Positions 1-6,270 of a stretch of DNA of 10,745 nucleotides are shown here, one piece after another. Source of the stretch: Asterionellopsis glacialis (Eukaryota; Bacillariophyta; Plagiogrammaphyceae; Rhaphoneidales; Asterionellopsidaceae). Below the pieces are notes generated by a model. The model saw only the letters and a program-made list of their open reading frames with translations, did no database searches and was not told the DNA's origin. The position numbers and the translations under genes are program-made. The DNA lies in the NCBI GenBank assembly GCA_014885115.2, contig WKLE02000800.1, positions 1 to 10,745 on the forward strand, written 5' to 3'. Positions within the stretch are counted from its first letter, which is position 1, and every line of letters starts with the position of its first letter.

Positions 1-105
1 CGACCGAACACCAATTTCTTTGCACTTCCAAAGGTTCTTGAACGGAAGAGGAGAGACCAGGAAGAATTTTCTTCGTCTGGACGTCATCCTTCACAGATCC
101 GATAG
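1..105 (+). CDS. possible C-terminal end of a gene entering from the left (weak)
   Basis: Reading from base 1, 34 codons are open and end in TAG at 103-105. The peptide starts RPNTNFFALPKVLERKRRDQ and finishes Ser- and Arg-rich. This stretch is clearly richer in G+C than the A+T-rich DNA that follows, as expected where a coding region gives way to a 3' untranslated region. The central LERKRRDQEE part would form a charged helix. Nothing here identifies a family. The opposite strand is also open over much of the same interval (39 codons with no ATG), so coding direction is uncertain, and the whole stretch could be non-coding. The left edge cuts it, so no start can be seen. Confidence 0.3.
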   Translation, partial: RPNTNFFALPKVLERKRRDQEEFSSSGRHPSQIR

Positions 106-495
106 ACAGAACGCATCCTCACTTTAAAAATTTCAAAATTTGGTGAAGTTTGTATTTCGAGTCTTGTCTGCTTTCACAAGAATCATTCCTATCCCAAGTA
201 GGATTGAGTACGAATACTACATGATATAGTCGGTCGTAAAAAACTTAAATCATACCACTAGATATGAAGGTTACTATAAGAATACTATAGCTTCATTATT
301 GAAGGATAACATTCTTTTCAATTCTCATTGTGAAATGGATGCTCTTTTGTTTCATATGTCCGTTGAACGCAAAACTACGATTGATGACCCAAATACAAAC
401 AAATTGCCTCCAAGAATTTAGAGAACAAAACTAGAGAAATTTTTTGGATACTTGCTGGTAGGGGCGCACCCCTTCTTTGACAGACTGATCACACG

Positions 496-535
496 CACTA
501 CCTCTAGAGAGAGGACTACTAACTCACTACAGTAG
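496..535. promoter_or_regulatory. palindrome cluster upstream of the BTB gene
   Basis: CCTCT (501-505) and AGAGG (510-514) form an inverted repeat around an inner CTCTAGAG palindrome (502-509). Twelve bases later comes CTACAGTAG (527-535), a palindrome with a single central base. A similar pair, a CCTCT/AGAGG hairpin followed by CTACAGTAG, lies upstream of the ACT-domain gene at 5767-5794. The site is about 290-330 bases before the BTB start, a plausible place for a promoter or early leader element. No factor is known to me for it, so the regulatory role is inference. Confidence 0.3.
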
Positions 536-649
536 GCTAACTTAGAACGACTCAGCTGTGTGTGTACCAGCACAAGAGTCAATCAATTGTCTCTACGACA
601 CGAGAGCCTTGGCCTTGGGGAGACTCTTTGCGTCGTGAGTCAAGAGACA

Positions 650-681
650 AAAGAGAGAGAGAGGAAGAGAGAGAGAGAGGG
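650..681 (+). repeat. GA/AG microsatellite in the probable 5' leader
   Basis: An imperfect run of GA dinucleotides, interrupted once by GGAA, lies about 140 bases before the BTB start. Purine-rich GA tracts in leaders can bind GAGA-type factors or simply be slippage products. The sequence does not tell which. Confidence 0.8.
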
Positions 682-823
682 AAAGATTGGAGAGAAGACA
701 AGGCGACTCCTGGCTAGCTAGTTCGTAACGAATTATTCGAGAGACTTTTAGAGTTGCTACTAGAGAAAAAAAACTAGTCTTGTGAACTGAAGCATCGCAT
801 TGGAAAGGGAAAAGCAATTAAAA

Positions 824-3256
824 ATGCCTCTCCACATGATGCATCCGCAACAGCAACAGCAACAAAATCGACTGTCCTCTAGTCATCGAGAACGTCAACG
901 CCAACGTCAACCACGTCATCAACAACCATCACAACCATCTCTCTCGCAAAGTTATCATGGTCACACGAACCATAATTCCCACTATCAACAAGCTCCACCC
1001 CAACAGCCTCAATACAATCAATCCCGTAGTACTAGACAACCCAATGTCGGTGGATACAATCATCATGATATGAATGCTGCTACTGCTGCTGCTGCTGGTG
1101 TTCATATGGCTGGACGTAGATCACCTGCTACACCCGGACAAGGAGGAGGAGGTGTTCATCCGAATGGACGTAGATCACCTGCATCCCAACAATATCAACA
1201 ACCACAACATCAGCCACAACCACAGCAGCAGCAGCAGCAACACGTTCAATTTCAGCATCCAGTCAAACAGCACCAACTCGCACAACAAAATAATGAACAA
1301 GACACATCTACAGCTGAAACAACTACCATGATATCTGACATTGCTGCCAATTTAGGCAATGACGACTTGACTGACTTTACATTGGTGGCCAAGGATGGGA
1401 CACGTATTCCCGCAGCACGATTTGTCTTGGGTGCACGATCCCCTGTCTTTCGTTCCTTACTCTTTGGAAATGGAAAGGAGGCACGGAGTGACATGATTGT
1501 GTGTGGGTATTCCGGTACCGTCGTTCGTGGTCTTGTGGACTTTTGTTCCAAGGATGACGTGCCTCACTTTCAACAACAATTGGAAGTTCGTGATGGAGAA
1601 TACAATGAATACATGATTACCGCCATGTTTAATGACCATACACAACTCCGTGAGGATCAAGAATACCCCCCTCCTCGTGAATATCAAGTCCGTCAAATTG
1701 TCCATTTGTACGATTGTGCCAGATACTATCAATTGCAAAGTATGGAAATACGGGTCTGCGAATTAGCCACTTCCTTTTTGCAATCCTCCACAACCAATAA
1801 ACATTTAGCATGTGCCCTGTTTGATGAAGCATCGAAACATCCCGCTGCGAATCGTATTAAACGCATTGCCTTGCATGCGATACGGAGTGATCCAGCAGCC
1901 TCCTTGTTACGGCAACCTGTGGTGGAGGAGGAAGAAGAAGAGGAGGAAGTGTTTACTGAATTATCCGATGATACATCGGAAATGACTATATTTGGTCCCA
2001 ATGGGGAACGACAACCGAAAAAGACTTCCCTGTGTGAAAGTCATGCCTCCAAATCACCTTCCGCAGGTGTATTATTTTTAACCAACACGACTCTTCAAGA
2101 AGTATTACGTGATAACAAAATGTCGTGTGAAGAAATCACGCTATTTCGAGCCATTCTGCACTGGACGGAACCATCCTACCATGAACCTCTCGATATGACG
2201 CAATTCGCTGATTTCCATGCCAATTTTAATTCCACAAGTGACGATTTCACCAAACGAGGAAAAGCAATTCGCAAGCAACAGCAACAGTCCAATGTCAAAT
2301 TTGGACGTCGTTCTACCAAGGGTAGACCACCCGCCTCACCATCCTCCAGTCGTCCACAAGATAATAACCCCATGGATAAGGATCGTTTTGAATTGGCCAA
2401 GGACTACGTTATGCGTTATATCGATCTAAGCAAGATTAGTCCATCCGATTTAGTGGGTATTGTGACAGAATCTGGTCTAGTCGGACAAGATGTCATTTGG
2501 AATGCCATGTCCGAAATTGCCTTACGAATGGAAAAAGGTGGTGCACCCTTATCCAAAAATCGGTATAAAGGGAATGGTATTGAAAAAGATCGTGATAGTC
2601 CAATAACCACCACCACAGGAGCAACGACCACCAGTGGTGGGTTAAATCAGCATGTTCCAATTGAAATAGCTGTAGAAGATCTTGGTACGGATGGTCACGA
2701 ATTTGGGAATGGTGGTAATGGTACTCCGTATCATCAAGATTATCCTGTATCAGGACATCAAGATTATCCTGTACCAGGAAGACGTGCCGTATCCGATGAA
2801 TCCTCTTCCAATTCCATCCAGGCAGAAACAGCCATGATGCTGGACAATGCAAATGCCTTGCGTCGGGGTAGATCGGACACACCCCGACACGACCCTACCA
2901 ATGCTGGACAACAATACTACGAGACCAACACCACATTGAATCCATCGATGAATCATTTTGGTGATTATCAGAATCACATTGAACGAATGGGATGTGGTAT
3001 GATGGATCCACGTAATGGTCGTGGCGGTAGCAATAACAATACCAATAGAGGTCGTCCGAACACTGTCTTGAGAAGAAGTCCAACCCCCCCTGGTATATTT
3101 GGTATTGTTGACAAATTGAGTACAGAATTGAGTTCCGTGTGTACTGGAAATGATTTTATGGATGCACCGTCGTATTCGTCAACACGCACACATCATACGT
3201 ATCCAAATGCGTCAGGTGGTGGTGGTGGCTATAATCATTCATCCAATTTCAGATAG
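824..3256 (+). CDS. BTB-BACK domain protein with long Q/H/P-rich and Ser/Gly-rich disordered arms
   Basis: An 810-residue protein, probably a cytosolic or nuclear adaptor. BTB domains dimerise and often bind Cullin-3, so a substrate-receptor role for ubiquitin ligases is known for the family but only inferred here. Residues 1-175 are low complexity, rich in Gln, His and Pro, with Q runs near 8-13 and 134-139. The BTB fold starts about 180 (LTDFTLVAKDG, then FVLGARSPVFRSLL) and resumes after an insertion of about 45 residues at REYQVRQIVHLYDCARYYQL (about 285-304). A run of eight Glu (368-375) precedes the BACK helices. BACK is itself split: TLQEVLRDNKMSCEEITLFR (423-442) and, after about 70 disordered residues, the segment 520-570 with KISPSDLVGIVTESGLV. 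The tail is Gly/Asn/Ser-rich with several RRS motifs. ATG 824 was chosen because it is the first ATG for over 430 bases and has A at -3. A TTG-started extension to 800 is not credible in a eukaryote. No intron is visible. Confidence 0.85.
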   Translation: MPLHMMHPQQQQQQNRLSSSHRERQRQRQPRHQQPSQPSLSQSYHGHTNHNSHYQQAPPQQPQYNQSRSTRQPNVGGYNHHDMNAATAAAAGVHMAGRRSPATPGQGGGGVHPNGRRSPASQQYQQPQHQPQPQQQQQQHVQFQHPVKQHQLAQQNNEQDTSTAETTTMISDIAANLGNDDLTDFTLVAKDGTRIPAARFVLGARSPVFRSLLFGNGKEARSDMIVCGYSGTVVRGLVDFCSKDDVPHFQQQLEVRDGEYNEYMITAMFNDHTQLREDQEYPPPREYQVRQIVHLYDCARYYQLQSMEIRVCELATSFLQSSTTNKHLACALFDEASKHPAANRIKRIALHAIRSDPAASLLRQPVVEEEEEEEEVFTELSDDTSEMTIFGPNGERQPKKTSLCESHASKSPSAGVLFLTNTTLQEVLRDNKMSCEEITLFRAILHWTEPSYHEPLDMTQFADFHANFNSTSDDFTKRGKAIRKQQQQSNVKFGRRSTKGRPPASPSSSRPQDNNPMDKDRFELAKDYVMRYIDLSKISPSDLVGIVTESGLVGQDVIWNAMSEIALRMEKGGAPLSKNRYKGNGIEKDRDSPITTTTGATTTSGGLNQHVPIEIAVEDLGTDGHEFGNGGNGTPYHQDYPVSGHQDYPVPGRRAVSDESSSNSIQAETAMMLDNANALRRGRSDTPRHDPTNAGQQYYETNTTLNPSMNHFGDYQNHIERMGCGMMDPRNGRGGSNNNTNRGRPNTVLRRSPTPPGIFGIVDKLSTELSSVCTGNDFMDAPSYSSTRTHHTYPNASGGGGGYNHSSNFR
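1097..1183 (+). repeat. in-gene duplication encoding VH..GRRSPA twice
   Basis: Two 33-base copies (1097-1129 and 1151-1183) are identical except for a few bases in the middle and the last base. They encode VHMAGRRSPA and VHPNGRRSPA in the disordered N-terminal arm. The period of 54 bases keeps the frame. It looks like a recent in-frame slippage or duplication, and it doubles an RRSP site that could be a target of a basophilic or proline-directed kinase. Confidence 0.85.
2732..2779 (+). repeat. 24-base tandem duplication encoding HQDYPV(S/P)G twice
   Basis: Two directly adjacent 24-base units, 2732-2755 and 2756-2779, differ at one base (TCA versus CCA), giving HQDYPVSG and HQDYPVPG. They lie in the disordered C-terminal arm of the BTB-BACK protein, where such changes are tolerated. 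The near identity suggests a young duplication. Confidence 0.9.
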
Positions 3257-3410
3257 TGATTATGGCCATTGTTGAATGGTATGATGTGAAAGTATCAAAC
3301 AACAAAATGCAATCAATGTACACATGGGAATGATTGATTGCTGATATAGATATATGTGATGTGTACTGCATATTGGGATTGTATATAAAAGCAAGGGGGG
3401 GTTCGATCAC

Positions 3411-3429
3411 TATATATATATATATATAT
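3411..3429. repeat. TA microsatellite
   Basis: An uninterrupted alternating TA run of 19 bases lies about 155 bases past the BTB-BACK stop, in the probable 3' untranslated region. Confidence 0.95.
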
Positions 3430-3468
3430 CACATGATGGAGATGTGATGTAATGTTGAATGCTGTCAA

Positions 3469-3491
3469 ATCATCATCATCATTATCATCAT
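3469..3491. repeat. ATC trinucleotide microsatellite, once interrupted
   Basis: Four to five ATC units, then ATT, then ATCATCAT. It is non-coding on the plus strand and lies between the convergent genes. Confidence 0.9.
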
Positions 3492-3854
3492 AATTTGGGA
3501 CTCGAGAATGAAAAAGTTGAAACAACAAGAGAAAGATAAGAAGTCATTTGGAAACCAAAAGTGTTATGAAAACGAGTTAGCAAACGAGATAGTAAATGAG
3601 ATAAATGAAAAAAAGACACGACAATTGAACAATAACTAAAAAGAACTTTTATAAATGTGAGTTTTGTATATACCACTTCCTTCGACTAGACTCTTGGATT
3701 CATATGATTTCTGTAGGTAGCCAAGATGATCATTGCAATGGATTGGCTGTTCGAGTTGATAATACAGCGCGATTATGGAGTATACGTAAAGATTCTTTCC
3801 CAATATCTCACGGTAGCATGCATTGATCAGACGCCAATATTCATTTGAACACAC

Positions 3855-4607
3855 TTATTGTATTCGTCGAATCACATTCAGGCCTGTTACAGAGCTCTTG
3901 GCAGCAACAATATCTTGATCAGCATATAGTATCTTCCAAGTACTACTTTTGCTGGAGTTTGCTTGATCTTTCTTATCATCATTTCGTCGTATAGTATATT
4001 CGATCGTTAATGTTGTTTCATCCCATTTCAAATCATCGCCATAAATATCAATAGTTGGCAAAAATTGCAATATTTCTACAATTAATGACATTTGCTGCTC
4101 TTTTGCAAAATCAAAAGTAATTATTTCACGATTTGGCATGTATCCATTGAATAATGTACCCACCAATGGCAGTTTTGCTACAGAAGAACTAAACACAAGT
4201 TCGAAACTACCTTCCACCAAATCTCTTGAAATCATTCCGATTTGTTCTTCTTGTTGTTGTTCGAGTTCTTCAAGTGTTTGAACAACTTGAGCAGCACTTA
4301 CAGACCTTTCCGAAACACACTGCCATAATAATTTTCGAATTTCACCACTTATTTGTGATTTGCTGTCATGATTATCATGGTTCTCATTATTTTCTTTTGC
4401 AGCATTTCTTCTGATACAAGCAGAAGAATGCCGCTTGTTGCTTGTTTGCTTGGAAATTCCTGTAATAGCTGTGGTAGTCGCAACACTTCTCGTAACACTT
4501 ACAAATGATCTAAACGGTAGCTGTGGACAAGTAAAGCAATTTGTGAACTGCCAATTTATCGTTGTCACAACCAAGAAAAAGAATAAATACCAGTGCAGTC
4601 GCAACAT
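3855..4607 (-). CDS. plastid-targeted PAP/fibrillin-like protein
   Basis: A 250-residue protein. Residues 1-24 form a signal peptide (MLRLH, then the hydrophobic WYLFFFLVVTTI, ending FTNC). Phe25 (TNC|FTCP) matches the ASAFAP-like cleavage motif with which stramenopile plastid preproteins begin their transit peptide. Residues 25-80 are Ser/Thr/Arg/Asn-rich, fitting a transit peptide. From about 86 comes a domain resembling plastid lipid-associated proteins: EGSFELVFSS (132-141, the usual W/F-x-L-x-Y/F-x-S strand), LPLVGTLFNGYMPNRE (146-161), then FLPTIDIYGDDLKW and the closing WKILYADQDIVAAKSS with GLNVIRR, where fibrillins have their D-x-R-I-x-R-like end. Family role: binding lipids or isoprenoids at thylakoids and plastoglobules, often under light stress. 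The start is ATG 4607. A GTG seven codons upstream opens the same frame but is not a eukaryotic start, and no in-frame ATG precedes it before a stop near 4692. Family assignment is moderately sure, plastid targeting fairly sure. Confidence 0.72.
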   Translation of the reverse strand: MLRLHWYLFFFLVVTTINWQFTNCFTCPQLPFRSFVSVTRSVATTTAITGISKQTSNKRHSSACIRRNAAKENNENHDNHDSKSQISGEIRKLLWQCVSERSVSAAQVVQTLEELEQQQEEQIGMISRDLVEGSFELVFSSSVAKLPLVGTLFNGYMPNREIITFDFAKEQQMSLIVEILQFLPTIDIYGDDLKWDETTLTIEYTIRRNDDKKDQANSSKSSTWKILYADQDIVAAKSSVTGLNVIRRIQ

Positions 4608-5166
4608 TACTAAAGTAGAACGACCCACAACGATGCGGTGATGGATTGATGCTTCAAAAAATAAGATGGTTGATGGCAGGTTAATAGAAAGGATTCAAAC
4701 TCTATCCATACATCTAAAGATTACAGAGACTACTATTGGGTGTTGCTTGAATGAATGGAGCACGAAGACAATGTGAGAAGTGAGAATCGTGCACCGAAAC
4801 ACTGCAACACAAAAAACTTAAAAATCAAAAACTGGATCTTGCATCTTGCAACCAAACATCTATTTAATACTGTATTCCTTGATGCCAGCGACCGAACCCT
4901 TCATTCCTCTAGACCGCTACATACAGGAGATACTAGTCGTTTAGTACATTAGACGAAAACTTACACCAACCACAATCACCCGATTCCTAACCTTTTACAT
5001 TTTTTATTCTACAGGAAGCAAAATCACACGGACCAAAAAATGCTTGCACAGTTGCTCTCAGTTTAGGACCATGATGCAAGGCTTCTTCTTACAAGTCACA
5101 AGACATTCATAATTCTGAATGGTTTCTCTAAAGAGCGTTTTTTCCTCGAAAACAAAGAGTATATAT
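4608..5166. other. intergenic: 5' flank of PAP gene and 3' flank of ACT gene
   Basis: About 560 bases, A+T-rich, with no supported gene. A plus-strand open frame at 4755-4952 has no domain features and gene-unlike composition. On the minus strand about 100 bases before the PAP start are ATG-free. Beyond that lie two very short upstream reading frames (about four and three codons) starting at 4709 and 4713. The right-hand part holds copy A of the flank repeat. Confidence 0.6.
4893..5105. repeat. diverged direct repeat, copy A (5' flank of PAP gene)
   Basis: This region is colinear with 5755-6000. The best part is 4973-5054 against 5881-5955. Shared blocks, in order, include CAAT, ACCC, TCCTAACCTTTT, ATTTTTTA, AGGAA, CAAAATCACA, GGA, CAAAAA and TTGCA, roughly four in five bases identical by eye apart from two gaps (six bases and one base). 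Weaker similarity extends left (GAYGAAA, CTTAC, CCTCT, CTACA) and right (GCTT, TCT, ACAA, ACAA). Both copies have the same orientation and each lies upstream of a minus-strand gene. It could be a remnant of a mobile element or of a duplicated promoter region. Confidence 0.65.
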
Positions 5167-5637
5167 CTACTTTAAGCATTGATGTCCAGCCATTTCCAGT
5201 GCATCAATGGCTCCACACATGTCCTTTTGTTTTACTAAAATGTAGTCTGTATCATAGGTGGATATTGCAAAAATACTTATCCCTGCATCAGCTAACGTTA
5301 CAGAAAGATTTCGAAGAATCCCTACGAGTGAAAAATCTAACGGTCCGTCAACTTTGATAGCACGCCAATCAAATTCTTTTCGTATAATTGCATCGTCATC
5401 GCCGCCATCATTGATGTCTTGACCATGCTGATCTTCGTCGTCAGATAGAAATTTCTTCAAAAGTGATTGGCAACATACAAGCGACACTTCATCAGATGTT
5501 CGAGTCAAACATACGAAAGAACTGTTCGTTTCGTCACATTTTTCTAGAAGACCATTGCAATATTTATGATAAGTCTTGAATGAATCAAAACGAACCACAA
5601 CCAATGTTTCTTCCAATATACTAAGACTAAGTGACAT
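5167..5637 (-). CDS. ACT-domain protein (ACT_7/CASTOR-type), stand-alone
   Basis: A 156-residue protein with no signal peptide or membrane segment, so probably cytosolic or in the plastid by another route. It starts MSLSLSILEETLVVVRFD, which fits the first strand of ACT_7 proteins, so the ATG at 5637 is likely right. No in-frame ATG lies upstream before a stop. FVCLTRTSDEVSLVC (41-55) is the usual S/C-x-T-R-T-x-x-E-x-S-x-V strand. W91, DGPLDFSL (97-104), GIL, and ISTYDTDYILVK (125-136) followed by AIDALEMAGH (143-152) are the hallmarks of the second ACT unit. The family includes stand-alone bacterial and algal proteins and is related to the ACT parts of aspartate kinase and to CASTOR arginine sensors. 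Binding of an amino acid or nucleotide is thus plausible, but the ligand cannot be read. An acidic loop (SDDEDQ to GGDDDA, 65-83) separates the halves. A short upstream frame of about 18 codons begins at 5743 in another frame. Confidence 0.85.
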   Translation of the reverse strand: MSLSLSILEETLVVVRFDSFKTYHKYCNGLLEKCDETNSSFVCLTRTSDEVSLVCCQSLLKKFLSDDEDQHGQDINDGGDDDAIIRKEFDWRAIKVDGPLDFSLVGILRNLSVTLADAGISIFAISTYDTDYILVKQKDMCGAIDALEMAGHQCLK

Positions 5638-5754
5638 TGCTTTGATTCCCGGAGGGGTCCTGATGTTATGTTCGATGAGTCGGTAACTAGTCTTCTTTGC
5701 ACTTGGTGGATTGCGGTGATGGCATGGTGTGATGGCGGATCATTCGCAGTCGTC

Positions 5755-6000
5755 TCGACCACTACTCCTCTCTAGTAGAGAGGTCCTACAGTAGTAATTG
5801 CAGTAAAATAATATCGGTACAAGGTCTCGAGGTCGATTGGATGAAACTCTTACTCAACCCACAGTTCAGTCAGTTCCAAGCAATAACCCTAATCCTAACC
5901 TTTTCTATTTTTTAAGGAAAACAAAATCACATGGAGCAAAAATAAGTTGCAAAATTCTATTTAGATTCAAAGCTTTATCTCACAAATGACAAAAAGATAC
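5755..6000. repeat. diverged direct repeat, copy B (5' flank of ACT gene)
   Basis: Partner of 4893-5105. The core is 5881-5955. Compared with copy A it lacks six bases just before the shared AGGAA and carries extra bases further left. It includes the perfect palindrome at 5767-5783 and a short CCCTAA-like stretch (5885-5900). It begins about 120 bases upstream of the ACT start. Copy A begins about 290 bases upstream of the PAP start. Confidence 0.65.
5767..5794. promoter_or_regulatory. perfect 8-base inverted repeat followed by CTACAGTAG
   Basis: CCTCTCTA, one central G (5775), then TAGAGAGG: a 17-base palindrome without mismatch. Two bases later comes CTACAGTAG (5786-5794). The outer ACTACT (5761-5766) and AGTAGT (5790-5795) can also pair around it. 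It lies 130-160 bases upstream of the ACT start, where it could be a dimeric factor site or an RNA hairpin in the leader. Role is inferred only. Confidence 0.4.
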
Positions 6001-6097
6001 CAAGGAGTCCTAATAAGTTTATTGTGTTTACAATGGTGAGCGCAGATAGTTTTAAATTTTCCATCTCGCTCTTACTCAGATATCCACAAGGAAGGTT

Positions 6098-6112
6098 TGA
6101 CGTCATTGACGT
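6098..6112. promoter_or_regulatory. tandem CRE-like motif
   Basis: TGACGTCA (6098-6105), a full palindromic CRE, is followed nine bases on (start to start) by a second TGACGT (6107-6112). In diatoms TGACGT/ACGTCA elements are known as CO2- and cAMP-responsive sites bound by bZIP factors. Here the pair lies about 460 bases upstream of the ACT start and 160 bases past the protease stop. Which gene it might serve is unclear. Confidence 0.4.
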
Positions 6113-6153
6113 GTGTCTGTCCCCTAAATTATGTCCCCTTTTGTCTGGCAAGT

Positions 6154-6179
6154 ATGGCGAAACAGCTTTTTGGCGCCAT
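6154..6179. promoter_or_regulatory. E2F-like TTTGGCGC inside an ATGGCG/CGCCAT inverted repeat
   Basis: TTTGGCGC at 6169-6176 fits the E2F consensus TTTSSCGC and overlaps the palindrome GGCGCC. ATGGCG (6154-6159) and CGCCAT (6174-6179) form a 6-base inverted repeat with a 14-base spacer. It is about 57 bases from the CRE pair. This is sequence match only, and a single 8-base match has limited weight. Confidence 0.25.
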
Positions 6180-6270
6180 CGTTGGCGATTTCTAAGTTTT
6201 CTTAATCATGCACCGTTCATTTTCACCGATAGATCTCCCTCATCTGAATCTTTCAAGGTTTATCGATAAT

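Larger units (their letters stand above)
106..823. other. intergenic: 5' flank and probable leader of the BTB-BACK gene
   Basis: No gene is supported here. Bases 120-450 are A+T-rich and featureless apart from a small hairpin at 460-473 (AGGGG, loop CGCA, CCCCT). From 387 to 823 there is no ATG on the plus strand. The second half is purine-rich, as in a 5' untranslated leader that a scanning ribosome crosses before reaching the ATG at 824. A short minus-strand open frame over 593-817 is only the pyrimidine complement of the GA tract and is not a gene. Confidence 0.6.
3257..3854. other. convergent intergenic between BTB-BACK and PAP genes
   Basis: The two genes end facing each other across about 600 bases, so this holds both 3' untranslated regions. 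I see no protein gene. It contains a G7 run (3395-3401), a TA microsatellite, an ATC-type microsatellite and a TATATAAAA at 3382-3390 that has no gene after it. No canonical AATAAA is seen for the plus-strand gene. On the minus strand the frame of the PAP gene stays open for 72 codons past its stop (see findings). Confidence 0.6.
5638..6270. other. intergenic: 5' flank of ACT gene and 3' flank of protease gene
   Basis: About 630 bases between two minus-strand genes. Left half: copy B of the flank repeat and a perfect palindrome. Right half: CRE-like and E2F-like motifs. A plus-strand open frame (ATG 6033, ending 6269) is 78 codons long, has no recognisable domain, and ends just where the antisense protease gene ends. 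I do not call it a gene. Confidence 0.6.

Noticed and set aside
800..823. N-terminal extension of the BTB protein from TTG
   Set aside because: A eukaryotic nuclear gene would use the ATG at 824, which has a good context and is the first ATG in over 430 bases.
2493..2882. Minus-strand frame of 129 codons inside the BTB gene
   Set aside because: Complement of a low-complexity coding region; His/Trp/Leu-heavy composition and no domain.
3382..3390. TATATAAAA, TATA-box-like
   Set aside because: No plus-strand gene follows; it is in the A+T-rich 3' region beside a TA microsatellite.
5544..5762. Minus-strand frame of 72 codons overlapping the ACT gene start
   Set aside because: The ACT protein is complete from its own ATG, and the overlap part is an out-of-frame reading of it. 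The upstream part has no support as a spliced exon.
6033..6269. Plus-strand frame of 78 codons between the ACT and protease genes
   Set aside because: No recognisable domain, convergent with and abutting the protease end, and it overlaps likely regulatory motifs; insufficient to call a gene.
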